A stretch of DNA of 64,000 bases from Lycorma delicatula (GCF_047948215.1 NC_134456.1:65801529-65865528), one strand, 5' to 3'; counted from the stretch's first letter, positions 1 through 13,839 are shown. The notes: a model not told the origin generated them from the letters alone. Numbers and translations: made by a program.

Positions 1-164
1 ACACGGAAAAGTAGAGAGTATGTGGGCATCACACAGAAATAAGTGTGAATCTGAACAAGCAGAGACATCCTCGACTTTTTATCTTTACCTTTGGTGAAGC
101 TACCATCGTGAGAACGATTTGTTAGTCGAAATACTGGAAGACAACCATCCACGCTGGTCAGGTG

Positions 165-300
165 AATTAACCCGGTTGGTCTAGTGGTTAACGCGTCTTC
201 CCAAATCATCTGATTGGAAGTCGAGAGTTACAGCGTTCAAGTCCCAGTAAAGCCAGTTATTTTTACACGGATTTGAAAGTAGATCGTGGATATGTAGATC
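165..300 (+). mobile_element. tRNA-derived SINE (family A), 5' head only
   Basis: The segment begins like the other family-A SINEs in this window (CCGGTTGGTCTAGTGGTTAA, an A-box-like tRNA start), continues through 'AAATCA.CTGAT' and a B-box-like GCGTTCAAGTCCC, and stops after 'ACGGATTTGAA.. AGATCGTGGATA'. The downstream body found in the copies at 2361, 13379, 37482 and 57836 is missing, so this is a 3'-truncated copy. Calling it tRNA-derived rests on the A/B-box arrangement; no intact tRNA gene is present. Confidence 0.75.
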
Positions 301-1509
301 GTGTTATATCAATTAAAATATTATTTATCAAAACATTATATTGTCATTTCCTGCACAGCCTTTTAGAAAACATTCTTTTAGAAGTTAAATACATTTATTT
401 ATTAATATAAAAATGTTTTTACCTGTAAAATTTTTTCAACAAGAACAGTGTTTTATTTCATAAAAATGTATATGGCTGTACATTTATATTCTTTATATTT
501 CTGGTATTAAATTAATTTCTTTATTTATGAATTAGACAAATAAGATATGTGATAATAAATATTAACTGGTAGATTTTAGAGCGAGGTTGGACTGAATTTT
601 CATAGGTGAAAAATGAAGACAATGCCTTGTTGCTTGTTGAATAATGATTTAATGAATTATTGTCTTGTATAACATATAAAATCTCGTGACATATAAAAAT
701 AAAAAATTAAGTAAAGCATTAAAGCTAATGTTCATCTGAACAAAGAATGGAGTCTGAACAAAGAGTATGACTGAGTAACACTAATTTTCCATCCAGATGA
801 AATGAAAAATGCACCGCACTGGGCAGGATTCTAAGGTAGAATGCTAGTACCAGCTTAATTCAAATAGAGTTACTTATTAACTGATAGTAATACGCATTTA
901 TTACCCATTAAAGAGGACTCCTTTTTGTAACAACTATTTGAAGAAAAGTATGATGTTACTTTTGGGCCAAATGGTGAGAGTAGGGGGTAAAAATGGATTT
1001 TCTTTATGTTTTGTGGTATGGGGAGTACAAAAGTATTATTCACTTAAATTGTGGTTTTCGTGTATATATATGAAAGTATGTATAGGACCTATGTATAAAA
1101 TTTTTTGGCTTGAAAATCTCCAAAACTAACAGATCAGTTTCATTTAAATTTAGATATGCTGTATAGTGTACCTGAAGTTGGGCATGTGAAAATTGATGAA
1201 GATTGAGTCGATGAGTTATGATCAATTTAAGGTTGAACAAATTTGAGCAGGGAAGCAGGATTCGTTATGATGTTGCAAGCTGGAATGTTAACATTTCTTT
1301 ATCTGCAGTACCTATCATTAGCAATATTAAATTAGGTTAAAAAAAAAAATTAAAACCTAAGTAAATAAACAAAAATGGGTTAATGAAAAATCTTGTACAG
1401 AACTGCACAAGATTTTTTTCATTTACTCTATGATTTACATATAACCGTATTATAAAGGTGGAGCAGAGGAAACACATGTTTTTTAAACTGCTATAGTAGT
1501 AGCGGCAAG
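301..1509. other. AT-rich stretch, no gene recognised
   Basis: I see no exon-like coding stretch, RNA gene or known repeat here. Open frames are short and low-complexity. A short inverted repeat (AAATCTTGT.. ACAAGATTT) lies near 1388-1419. This should be upstream intron or intergenic DNA of the NFS1 locus, whose first recognised exon starts at 6051. Confidence 0.5.
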
Positions 1510-3000
1510 TGGGAGTATTGACCTTCAGTGACCTCTGATGGACAGCTCAGATTATGCAGTTTCAGTCGCTATGGAGTGTTGGTCCGTAGAACATCATGTG
1601 TTTGCTGTTGAGGAGTTTTTTGGAACAGTGATTCTGTGGTCATGGTTCAACGTCTTTTCTGCCAAAATTTTAATGTCAAACGTCAAGGTGCAGTTCCAGA
1701 TCAAAACACCCTATTCTGATAGGTTGAAGCAATAAGAAATGTGGTGAAGAAAAAACCACCTGGCCTTCCCCGTTCAGTCTGAACTCCGAAAAACATAGAG
1801 TGAGAAGGCAGTTTTTGCTAGTCTGAAACGATGCGCTAGGAAAATGCTGTAGCACTGGGTGTCACGTCGTTCACCTCATCAACCTTATAGGTGATCTATG
1901 ATTTCACCCATACAAAAATAATGATTGTCCGGTACCTAACTGAAAGGGATTTTGCGGCATAGTGAATGCCATTCTTACGGAAGATGCAAACATCTTAATA
2001 ATGATGAATGACAAGCCCATTTCCATCTGGATGGCTATGTTAATGTACAGAACTGTCCGTACTGGGTGTCGGAAAACCCATATAAACTACACCTAAAAAC
2101 TCTCCACACCTCAAAAGTGTCCAGTTGGTGTGGTGTGGTATCTTAAGATAGGAATTGTTGGTCCTTACTCTTTTGAAGAGGGGGAACCGCAATTAGTGAC
2201 ATAAGCGCGCTAGATCGACATGTTAAACAACTTCCTGCGTTCAGAACTGGAAAGGCGTCAGGTGAACATGAGAGAATTGTAGTACCAACCCAACAATTGG
2301 GTTATCAACAATGGATATTCCAATGATATGGGTTATCAACAAAGTGGGTTATCAACAATTGATAACCCACCGGGTTGGTCTAGTGCTGAACGCGTCTTCC
2401 CAAATCAGCTGATTTGGAAGTCGAGAGTTCCAACGTTCAAGTCCTAGTAAAGCCAGTTATTTTTACATGGATTTGAATACTAGATCGTGGATACCGGTGT
2501 TCTTTGGCGGTTGGGTTTCGATTAACCACACATCTCAGGAATGGTCGAACTGAGAATGTACAAGACTACACTTCATTTACACTCATACATATCATCCTCA
2601 TTCATCCTCTGAAGTATTATACGAATGGTAGTTACCGGAGGCCAAACAGGAAAAAGAAAAGTACCAATGGGATGATGCCACAGCTCACATGGCAAGAGCA
2701 TCAATTGAAGTGGTTCGAGAAATGTTTCCTGGACATATCATTTCATGATTCTGTGATTTTTCTTGTCCCCACGCTCTTCCAATCTATCGATTTGTAACTT
2801 CTTTTTGTGGGGCCTGAAATCAAGAGTTTACATGAACAAGCCGCACACAGTTTAAGACCTGAAAATTTCCATTTGTCAAGAAATTGAAACTTATCGAATG
2901 AAATGTTGGAGAAAGCCATGCAGAGCTTTGAGGAGAGGCTCTGAATTTATGTCCGACAAGAAGGAAGTCATCTTACTGACATTATTTTCCGAACCTATTT
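1510..3000 (+). pseudogene. decayed Tc1/mariner-type DNA transposon with SINE inside
   Basis: Translations in shifting + frames match the order of a Tc1/mariner-superfamily transposase. An N-terminal helix-turn-helix-like stretch at about 1538-1700 contains WSVEHHVFAVEEFF. It is followed by a 'KKKPPGLP' linker near 1750, a block near 1905-1960 (IMIVRYLTERDFAA) and 'VGIVGPYSFEEG' near 2150. After the SINE come a QWDDATAHMA block at about 2665-2700, then VVREMFPGH, and a C-terminal end near 2960 resembling 'GSHLTDIIF'. Several stops and frameshifts abolish function. The coding order resumes exactly across the SINE at 2281-2667, showing that the SINE inserted later. Family assignment is by remembered similarity, so the superfamily is safer than any named family. 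Confidence 0.75.
2281..2667 (+). mobile_element. tRNA-derived SINE (family A), full length, with target-site duplication
   Basis: An 8-bp direct repeat AGTACCAA at 2281-2288 and 2660-2667 brackets the insertion and the transposase frame resumes after it. The SINE body (2361-2659) has the tRNA-like head (CCACCGGGTTGGTCTAGTG; GTTCAAGTCC), then the shared tail with 'CGGTGTTCTTTGGCGG', 'TTAACCACACATCTCAGGAA' and 'CATCCTCATTCATCCTC', ending AAAAAGAAA. Upstream of the head, 2289-2360 is an unusual leader with three copies of GGGTTATCAACAA (2299, 2330, 2346) and a 10-bp hairpin GGGTTATCAA/TTGATAACCC at 2346-2368. Only the final GATAACCC of that leader is shared with the copy at 57836. Confidence 0.82.
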
Positions 3001-3716
3001 AAGTAGATTTCAAAAATCCAATAAAAATATTATTTAATGTGAAACTTTTTTTCTATAATTAAAACAACCGAAGTTATTCAATAGTGAAAAGCATGCATTT
3101 CCTCTACTCCACTCTTTACTTAGTAGTTCTCTGTTTTTTTATTGCAGAATGTTGACTAAAAAATGATTTTCTATGTAGGTCATGTGTAGAAATTTGTTCT
3201 TATGAAAACATGTCTACAAAAAAATTCTTCTTAAATACAAAATGAACTCGCTCAATGTGGACTAAAATGGCTTTTATCAAAATTAGACTAACTGATTACA
3301 CACACTTACTCTAAAATAGACATGAAAAATAGTATTATATTGAAAACAAAAAGAGTAAATTTTGAAAAGTTATGATGATTGTTATTTATGCAAATTATTC
3401 TCTGTTGATATCAATACTGATGAAAATAAATCTTTTAAAATAACAAAATTAACTTTAAAAAATAAATAAAATTGTATTTTTCTTTTAATTGAAGCCAGCA
3501 ATTAAAATAAATTATTAACAATTCGCAAATGCTGACCTTTAATTTGATTCGAGTTTTAAAAAAATACAAATTAAAAAAGGGAATGCAAAAAGTATTTTAT
3601 CTTAAGTCTTATAAAAAAACATAAAGGTAAGAAATATGCACTTCGATTAAAATATGGGAAGGAATTTCAAGAAACAACACAGAGACTACTGTTGAACATT
3701 ATTTAAGGCAGTGTTT
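3001..3716. other. AT-rich spacer, no gene recognised
   Basis: Poly-A/poly-T rich DNA with no credible coding segment between the transposon remnant on the left and the hAT-like remnant on the right. Confidence 0.5.
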
Positions 3717-4460
3717 CGCAACCTGTGGGGTGCGACCCCCTACCCCGCCTAGGGTAGCGTGATAAGAAAAGAAAATATTATTAAGAAAATGTATTTACTG
3801 AAAGGAAAGCAAAACAATTTACATTCTGACATAATAAATAATATAATACAAATTTATATTAATGCATTTATAAATAGGATTGTGTCAGTACTGCATAATG
3901 TATTTAATAATTAACTTATCAATGCTAAATTAAATAGAAGTTTAATAATTATTAGTGACTCCCTTGGACTTGTCTTGCAGACCAAAATTTCTTAAAGGAA
4001 GGTTTAATAACAGAAATAGACACTTTGAATTCTTTTACCATATTTAGCTGAGATCTGTATTTTGTCTTCAAAGCAGCCATCGCAGAAAATCCAGTTTCGC
4101 AAAGGTAGTAGGTGTTGGAAATGGTAATAGTATACGAAATGTTCTTGTTTTCAGTGGAGAAAACTCATCATCCACTCCTGCCCAAAATTCAAAGAGTGAT
4201 TTATTACTAAATTGTTTTTTGATTTCACCACTTGCTGTGAAGTCTATGAAGATTTCTTCTTCAGCAGTTGAGAGCCCTTCGGGAATATTTTGAATTGGAT
4301 CCTTCTCCAGTTATTCCACTCATAACTTGCTACACTTGTCTGTGCACTTGTTGATGCTTCATTATCATCTAATGCTCGCTTAAGCTCATTTAAAAATTTA
4401 TCCATGATTCTGTATAAATCTACTACCATGAATATTAATACCGTGAATTGCAATTAAAAC
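3717..4460 (-). mobile_element. possible internally deleted hAT-like transposon remnant
   Basis: The left edge (CAGTGTTTCGCAACCTGTGG, then GGTGCGACCCCCT) looks like the terminal inverted repeat of many hAT elements. The - strand reads, in several frames, phrases typical of the end of a hAT transposase (ETGFSAMAALKTKYRSQL, near 4050-4110). Farther out, at about 4340-4405, there is a start-like MDKFLNELKRALDDNEASTS, which resembles a hAT N-terminus. This suggests an N-terminal piece joined to a C-terminal piece after internal deletion. I could not find a convincing matching inverted end near 4860, so the boundaries are uncertain. Confidence 0.4.
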
Positions 4461-6262
<1,802 letters not shown>

Positions 6263-7345
6263 TGAATTTATATATCTGTTTCTTTAATTTCAGTTTTAAG
6301 TTGGATTAAACAAAATTACTATTTGATTTTACAGAAAAAATCAAATTACAATTCTTACAAGATCACATTACCATCATTGTTCATTAGACTATTTTATATA
6401 AATAACATAAATGACAGAACGCTGCTCATAAATGACAACTTATCAAGTCTTTGGTCATATGTTGTTTACTATATCAAGCTGTCCTATTTTTAATTCCAAT
6501 ATGATGATATTACATCATGGTCCTTTACAATAAAAAAAAATTATTTTGATATTGTGATGAATCATTGTTATATTGAGTGTATTTTCTTACTGATGGATGG
6601 TGATGTCAAATTATTCAGATTGGATAATTGGTGGTAGGCTATAATGTATGAACATTTTTTTAATGCTCAGTAGATTTACCAGAGAGTTACTGGTATGGAT
6701 GGTATAACATTTGGATGAGCTACTGCTGCATTCTTTTTCAACCACCTTTCCATGGATTTTTGTGTTTCTCTCCTTAACTCATTGTTTAATTTGCATTACA
6801 TTGCTCTTTCATTTTCTCCTGCCTTCTTTCTAACATTTTTTTTTTTTTTTTTTTTTTTTTTAGCATTTCTATTGCTACCCGAGGTTCTCGGCTCTATTTC
6901 CTTAAAAAAAAAAAAATAGCTTACTTCTTTCTGTGCTGCTCTTACTATGGCATTTTTTGTTCTTATCCAGATCTAACTGTTTTCATTTTTCTTTTTTCTT
7001 TCTTTAATTGCCTTACTAGTTTATCTCCTACTATTCTCTCTTAAAATTTCTTCAACTTTTCTAAGTTCCATTTCTTATCTACTTTTCTTCTACTTTCTTT
7101 AATTCTCATATCCATCGTAAGTAGCATATGTTCATTTATATTTTCACTATAATTAAATCTTTTGGTAACATCCCAGTCCTTAATGATATTGATTTATCAT
7201 TAATATACTTTCTGTATCCATTTTGCTACTTCATTCTTCATAATTATTGTCACTCCATTTTTCCTTTCTTTCTTCCAGAATATAACTTCTTTTTTCTTCA
7301 TTTCTTTCTGTTGTTCCCATCTTATTTCACTCAGTCCTAATATAT

Positions 7346-8385
7346 TGTAACAAGACAGATATAACAGACCTGAGTAATGGATTCCTGCCAATTAAGAGAA
7401 AAGTAATAGAAAATATAATAATGAGAGGAATCAAGAAAGGGACTAAAAGGAAACCTTTTAGTAAAGCTAACAGTTCCATTTAACAATCATCCTTTGTAAT
7501 ACTGTCTGCTGATACACCTAAACATGTTGTTGAATGTAAAGGGGGTTACCAGACCAGGGAAGGAATCTCATGGGAAAATGTGAGGGTGGATGATTATTCT
7601 CTTGGTTTGAGTTGGATCCAGTCTTGGAGGTAAAGAGGATAGGAATATAAATACTCCTGGGAAGACCAGTTGACAGTCAGTCTGCAAGAGATTACTACCA
7701 TAGACTTCTATGGTAGTAATCTCTCGACTTCTATGAGAGAGTTCTAAGCGAATAGTTAATATGCAAGTTTGAAGCAAGGGTATTTTGCGAGGAGGTGAAT
7801 TTGTAGTGTGTACAAGTTTGATGCAATTAATGTGATGTCACAAGTAATTCCAGTACATGAAAACAGGAAGTAGTTTGGTGAGTTACTGTTAGACTATAAG
7901 TGAGAGAGATAATGTTCTAAATTTCATTCATAAGTTGTTAGGGTAGTTTTATTTGTGAACAGCAAAAGTATTTGCAGTTCATAATTACAGTTTATAAAAC
8001 TTTATAATTGTCTTATCTATGGTACTATTGTTGTTAATACAAGACTAATGGTTAAAAGTGTTAAGATTAGCGATCATGCTAATGTCTTTTGTCAATGGGA
8101 CAGAAGTCTGGTTTTCAATATTTAACTACCTGTAAATAAATCCTCGTGATTACTTTAAATTCTTTTTTGTATGTAATCACTGTTTATTATTATTGTTGTG
8201 GTTGTGGTTACTATTACTAGTATTATTATTTATTTATTTATTAATTATCATTTATATTCTTATCGTCATTGTTATTATTGATTTGTCATATTTTATTTAT
8301 ATTCTTAAAGTAATAAATTTTAATTATATAAACATTTTCATTTGTCAGTTCCTCAATATCCTGATGGAGCTGCGAATACGTGACA
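7346..8385 (+). mobile_element. solo LTR of an LTR retrotransposon (copy 1)
   Basis: The element begins TGTAACAAG and ends CGTGACA, giving the TGT...ACA termini typical of LTRs. It interrupts a LINE reading frame, and is flanked by ATAT (7342-7345) and GTAT (8386-8389), a 4-bp target duplication with one mismatch. A diverged relative with the same ends and order of blocks lies at 39058-39918. Shared blocks include CCTGAGTAA.G.ATTCCTGCC, TATAAATACTCC (a TATA-like box near 7650), TGTATGTAATCACTGTTTAT and CTCAATATCCTGAT near the 3' end. No internal gag/pol is present. The orientation is inferred from the TATA-like box and the AATAAA-rich 3' part. Confidence 0.75.
7688..7723. repeat. perfect hairpin, 16-bp stem with 4-nt loop
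   Basis: GAGATTACTACCATAG (7688-7703) and its exact reverse complement (7708-7723) are separated by ACTT. It lies inside the solo LTR and has no counterpart in the copy at 39058, so it looks like a local inverted duplication in this copy. Confidence 0.85.
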
Positions 8386-9943
8386 GTATTTATTTTATTT
8401 ATCTTCATTCCTTCTTGAGATTCTCTAACTTTCCACTCTGTAACAAAGTTGACACCTCCACAGGGCAATAGAATGCCCTCACTACTGCTCATTCACTTTT
8501 TGAGGAGGCCATTGGCACTTGTAATTGGGGAAGCTCCTTATGCCAGGAGTAACTCAGTTCCTTCTTTCATTAGCTGCTTGTATATACTAGCAGTTGATCG
8601 TATACAATCATTGCGCCTCTCTACCACAGGGAGAAGAATATCAGGACTTTTCCTTAACTGAATCTCAAGAGTCAGCAGTATTTAAAATTCTCTAGTACTT
8701 TTAGAGAGGTAAATACAACTATTTTGTTTGAAAACAATTTTGAATATCTAAAGATTTAGTAACAATAATTCTGTATTTTTTAATTGATGAATTGAGCTAT
8801 TCTAGGATTAGATAAATTATTTTTTACAATTTTATTTCCACTTAAATTTTTCATTTAGGTTTTGAGTTTTTTACATTTTTCAATATGTCTGAGAAACAGA
8901 AAAGTCATGACTCAGTAGATTAAATATACTGTTACAATAAATTGAGATTATCAGTCTTTTTGTTTATTGAGTTTAGAGAGGATTGATTCAGTGGCCTTCA
9001 TAGGTGTGTTAAAAATTCATATGTAGCTGTTTAAAACAGAGGGATTGCTTGTTTTATTCTAAACAATTTGTTGTATGAAAATGATTATTGCAACCAGTCT
9101 AATATTATACTCTGCTAATGTTTGAATGACTGTGTACTTATATATTCATGACACATTAGAAACATTTTTTGTAGCATGTCAGCTACCATGTCCATATTAT
9201 GAATGATTAATTAAGTTTCAGAAAATACATCCTTGTTTTTATAAAGATATGAATTTATGAAGTTATCTGAAAGAAACAAATAAAGAAGTAGTAACCGAGC
9301 AGGGTTCATAAATCTGCTGTTTACACTACTTGTTCTGGTTTTTCTTTTATGGCTATAATGTATAACATCTGAGGTGTGACAATCACAAGCTTTTTTCTCT
9401 GAGAGCAATAATGTTCCCTTTACTGGATGATCCCTGTGGTAAAAGTCGCACTATTAGTGTTGAATTCAACTGGATTTGAGGGCATGGCAAGCTAATGTGC
9501 AGCAATATGGAGAAAGTAACCATTTTCCTTGTCACTTTCAAGTAAACTTGATGTAAGTGCATGTTATTATTGGAAATGGCCTTGATGTTTTTAGAAATGT
9601 CCTAACTCATGTCAGATTGCTTGAAACTGTTGTAGTTAAGCACATAATAAGCAACATTATAATGCTGTATAATTGTGGTTTTGTTTTTTGGTATTAGGCA
9701 TTTTATGTCGATGAAAAATTATAATTAGGATTTAACCTATTAGTCAGTTTAGGTATTGAAAGTTTACAGTCGTTTATTATTAATGAATTTTATGCTACCT
9801 TATTTGATGACAGGGTTTCATATTAAAGTTCAAAATATATATAAATCAGTTGTGTGTCTAAATTATTGACAGCATTTTAAATTTTAAATATAATGAGGTG
9901 TTTTAATTAGTGCTTATTAAATTTGCTTATAATTTATTGTCAG

Positions 9944-10240
9944 GTGTGGGAGCTTTATATGTCAGACGTCGACCACGTGTCAGATTGGAACCTATACAGA
10001 GTGGAGGAGGGCAAGAAAGAGGACTTCGCAGTGGAACAGTGCCAACACCATTGGCAGTTGGATTAGGAGCTGCTTGTGAAATTTCAAAAAAAGAAATGGC
10101 ATATGATCATGCATGGATTGAAAAATTAGCTGAAAGACTGATAGATAAGATAATGAATAGTTTAACACAGGTTATTAGGAATGGAGATCCTGTTTACACA
10201 TATCCTGGATGTGTAAATTTATCTTTCGCTTGTGTTGAAG
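9944..10240 (+). CDS. NFS1: NFS1 cysteine desulfurase, exon with the GGGQERGLRSGT motif
   Basis: The 297-nt exon (acceptor TTGTCAG, donor GAAG|GTATTA) encodes 99 residues in the same phase as its neighbours. It opens with GVGALYVRRRPRVRLEP. Next comes QSGGGQERGLRSGTVPTP, the arginine-containing substrate/dimer motif found across the NFS/IscS family. It then runs through the C-terminal small-domain start (GLGAACEISKKEM..DH) to GDPVYTYPGCVNLSFACVEG. There are no stops or frameshifts and conservation is strong, so it should be an active exon. The open frame runs past the donor into the intron by chance. Confidence 0.96.
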
Positions 10241-11738
10241 GTATTACTGAGCTAAGAAAAATATTTATGTATTTTTTGTTATTTTTTAAATATTCTAGTT
10301 AGTGGTTACTTATTCCTTTGTTTCTTGGAATGATTTAGTGATTGATTCTTCAAGTGTTTAGATTCATTAATTGACTCAAGTTTAGTTTGACGTAAGTTTA
10401 GTTTTATTATTGGATGCAAATATGCTTTTTTAGTATAATGATAATACATTTTATGCTTATTTCGATATGCATTGTTGTCCTTTGATTCATTGAACAATTT
10501 TAAAACATATGTTATATTTAATTAACTTTTTTAATTATTGAAAAAAGTTTTTGTATAAAATCTCTTTATTTTAAATGTATTCAGCACTAAAAGAAACAGT
10601 ATATTTATTCTGGAAATGTTATTTTCATCATGCACTGTCAAATATACTTAAAATTTAACCATACTTTAAATCATAGTTAAACTATTGAAATTATTTGGAA
10701 TATTTTAAGTTCCAAAATAATATCTTTATATCTTGTTTTAATTTTTTTCGTAAGTGATAATGCGTGTTTTCTTAAGATTTTTTGCTTGAAATTTCTTTTT
10801 GTCAGCAAGGTAGTGGAGCATACTTTCACTCTTATGATTGTGATTTTGTTTCAGGTCTTTATATATGTGACATCCAAGTTTCATCTTCTGTCATAGTATG
10901 AATCACATTTTTTAACATTCTCATTAAAATATCGGAAAAGTCATAACATTTGAAATGTGGTTCTTTTCTTGTGTCTTTCTGTAAGTTTCTTGGACATTTT
11001 AGATATTGCATACATAAATCCAATGAATTCTACCTTGTTTTGGCACTTGTCGAAAAACTAATTTTGTTCTCATTAGGGCTAGCTAATAAGCTGACTAAGG
11101 GCTGACTTATCAGTTATCAACCTAGTTCTGTTAAAAGTAAATGCATGGTAGATAGGCTGAGTTAGTTATATGATATCTCTTCTAATAAAAAAAAAGAAGC
11201 TATTCTGTAATAAAAGTAATTTCATCATTACCACTGGTCAACATAAAATTTGGAACTGAAAAGGGAGTAGGTGTTCTATATAATGTGCTGAATCGGGATA
11301 TGGATTCCAAAACAACTCATCACGTAATGTACGTTACAACCCTTTAAATTTATTTGCTCCATCATTTGTGAAACTTCATCATTTGTGTATTTAAGTTAAT
11401 ACGTTTGAATGTTTGCTTATTCATATCTGATTTTTATTGTGATGCATGCTGTAGACCTATATTTGATATATAACAGCTGAATGATGCCATTTCATGTCAA
11501 GCCAGACATGTACGGACATGTCAGTGAATCAAGTAACGAGTAGTAATTCAATGTGATAAAATTTTCTTCAGTATGAGTTCAGCTGTTGGTATGACTTGCA
11601 GTGTTCTTTAGTTGTGATAGTGGTTTTATAATATACGTATTATAAAGAGTACTTCATAAGTTATGCCGTAAATTTAGTAAAAGATTTTTATTACAGAACA
11701 ACTTTTGATATTATTTTTATTGAACATTAGATTTGTTG

Positions 11739-11740
<2 letters not shown>

Positions 11741-11787
<47 letters not shown>

Positions 11788-11824
11788 CGCGCGCGCGCGT
11801 GTGTGCGTGCGTGCGTGTGCGTGC
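11741..11824. repeat. (GT)n/(GC) microsatellite
   Basis: A run of GT dinucleotides of about 44 bases passes into GTGC/GCGC-interrupted repeats and ends GTGTGCGTGC. It is intronic. No function is implied. Confidence 0.97.
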
Positions 11825-12189
11825 ATGTTTCACGCTGTGTTTTATTGCACTCATTTAATTATAAAAATAATTAAGTTTTAATTAATAAATACTTTATTAC
11901 TTAAAATACTTCATAAAATCATTTCATCATAGAGTAAAGTATTCTGAAATATTTCAATTTACTTTCATTCATTAAAACATTTTGAATTTTGCAATGAATA
12001 AAAATCAGGCTTGTAAAAATTCCCCAGATATTTTTTTCTGTTTTTGGAGAATTCACCAAGAAAAGTCTGAAAACCAGTATTGAATCTGCTGAAACTGTGT
12101 ACGAACATTAATTTGACTCTCCATTGGGAGACCAAGATTATCCTGGTCTCCATATGTAGCATGCATCAATCTGAGTTGAGCTATGAGCA

Positions 12190-13015
12190 ATTGAACACCG
12201 CAGCTACAATCAGTGCACCTGCCAAATGTGAGTTACAAAGTGCAATAGGTTTTCTGTAAGCAGAAGGATGTAGCGCTGCTAAAATCCATCGCAGAATGAG
12301 CCTAGTCTAATGTGAAAACTTTATGAGTGATGGTAGTGTATGGGAATGCTGTAGCATTCCCATAATTTAAAAAAGGGCGAACGGATGTCCATGACGAAGG
12401 TGGGCAAGGATGCACGTCTGTCGCTACTGTACACATGGTTGAACATGATGATTTTCTCTGTGACAAACAGAGGTTTACGATAGGTGAACTTTCTGCAGAA
12501 ATCCCAGAAATTTCAAGGTCTTCTAGGTCTTCTCTGTACACAATTGTAACTAAACAATGGTTGCAGTTTTTTGGGACCATAAAGGTGTCTTGCTGGTGGA
12601 CTTTGTGGGACAACAGTAACAATGGAAGTTTATTGTGAATCCTTATGTTGCCTCAGCAGACCAATCCAGAACAAACAAAGAGGCATGCTCTCGTCCGGTG
12701 TGGATTTAGATCCACGACAATGCATGACTGCACTGTGCCAATGTGACATAAGACCTTCTCAAACAATTCAAGTGGGAGGTTTTTGACCATCCACCTTGTC
12801 GTCTAGACCTACTGATTTTCACCTTTTTTGAGAATTGAAGGCATGGTTGGGCGGACAACACTTTATCATCAGTGAAAAACTTCAGGAGGCTATCAAGACG
12901 TACCTTACCTCACTGGAAGCAAACTTCTTTGAAGAGGTCATCGGAAAGCTGGTGTCACGATGTGACAAATGCCTCAGTTATTTTGGTGATTATGTAGAAA
13001 AATAAATTAGATACT
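12190..13015 (+). pseudogene. decayed mariner-type transposase with internal deletion
   Basis: The + strand reads, across frames: FKKGRTDVHDEGGQG (about 12365-12410), then DKQRFTIGELSAEIPEISRS and SLYTIVTK (12462-12555). It jumps directly to VAVFWDHKGVLLVDFV (about 12560-12605). Farther on come HDNA (12715), FKWEVFDHPPC (12765), a WADN-LSS block and HDVTNASVIL, with KCLSYFGDYVEK in the adjoining frame (about 12965-13005). This is the order of a mariner D,D34D transposase, but the stretch between the HTH domain and the first catalytic block is deleted and there are stops. A 12-bp palindrome (TATGGGAATGCT/AGCATTCCCATA, 12339-12364) lies in the N-terminal part. Confidence 0.85.
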
Positions 13016-13368
13016 ACTCAACTTTTAGTAATAAAATCATTTTGTATGTCAATGTATCTTTTTTTTATAGTCCGTTGGAGGTTGAAAAAAAAACAGCCCT
13101 AGTCTTTTAGAAGAGATGGTTTAATTTGTTCCTGCCATGATGTTCAGGAGCTAATGTCCAACATTGATTATGTTATTGTAATGTTGGACATTGAATATGT
13201 TCATTTATCAGAAAGAAGCTTAAAGTAGTATTGTTGCATAAATTGAATAATACTATACTGGTATTACGTGCTAGGAATGAAAGAAACATATGATAATATG
13301 TTAAAAATCTATTAAGTATGATGAACACTCATGGTGAATCATTGCGTACCTGAAAGTGGTAGGTCCTC

Positions 13369-13687
13369 TTCTTGGTCTTTTCTTTTCTGTTTAGCCTTGG
13401 GAAACACTGTAAGGTATTAATTACTTCGGAGGATGAATGAGGATGATATGTATGAATGTAAATGATGTGTAGTCTTGTACCGTCTCAAGGTCGACCATTC
13501 CTGAGATGTGTTGTTAATTGAAACCCAACTACCAAAGAACACCAGAATCCATGATCTAGTATTCAAATCTGTATAAAAGTGACTGCCTTTACTAGGGTTT
13601 GAACGTTAAAACTCTTGACGTTAAAATCAACTGATTTGTGGTGATGAGTTCACCACTAGACCAATCTGGTGGGTTTTTTCTTGGTCT
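13369..13687 (-). mobile_element. tRNA-derived SINE (family A), inverted, with 10-bp TSD
   Basis: TTCTTGGTCT occurs at 13369-13378 and again at 13678-13687, bracketing a family-A SINE on the - strand. Its head (reverse complement of ACTAGACCAATCTGGTGGG) lies at about 13650-13675 and its tail is at the left. The perfect TSD indicates a relatively recent insertion in this intron and defines the SINE length as about 299 bp. Confidence 0.88.
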
Positions 13688-13839
13688 CCTCAATGGCTTT
13701 ACAAAATATATCTGTTTCTTGTGTTTGTAGATAAACACTATGCGGTTAAAGACTGACCAAAAAGAAATTAGTTTAACGCAGGAAAAGAAAATGTTGACAG
13801 TATTCCCCTTGCTGAAGTAGATCGTATTATTTTATTACC

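Larger units (their letters stand above)
6700..8660 (-). pseudogene. RTE-type LINE remnant (endonuclease region), split by solo LTR
   Basis: Reading the - strand, 8492-8386 encodes VNFVTEWKVRESQEGMKINKIN, a decayed form of the start of the RTE apurinic-type endonuclease. The frame continues on the far side of the LTR at 7345-7200 as ILGLSEIRWEQQKEMKKKEV, the next conserved block with the catalytic Glu of the 'SEIRW' motif. Joined across the LTR the two parts are collinear. From about 7130 to 6700 the - strand gives KESRRKVDKKWNLEKLKKF-like debris corresponding to the post-endonuclease region; the middle endonuclease and all of the RT are missing here. It is dead through stops and deletions. 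Confidence 0.78.

Noticed and set aside
165..245. Possible tRNA gene from the TGGTCTAGTGG and GTTCAAGTCC boxes
   Set aside because: No complete cloverleaf; the same sequence recurs with a common tail at four other places, so it is a SINE.
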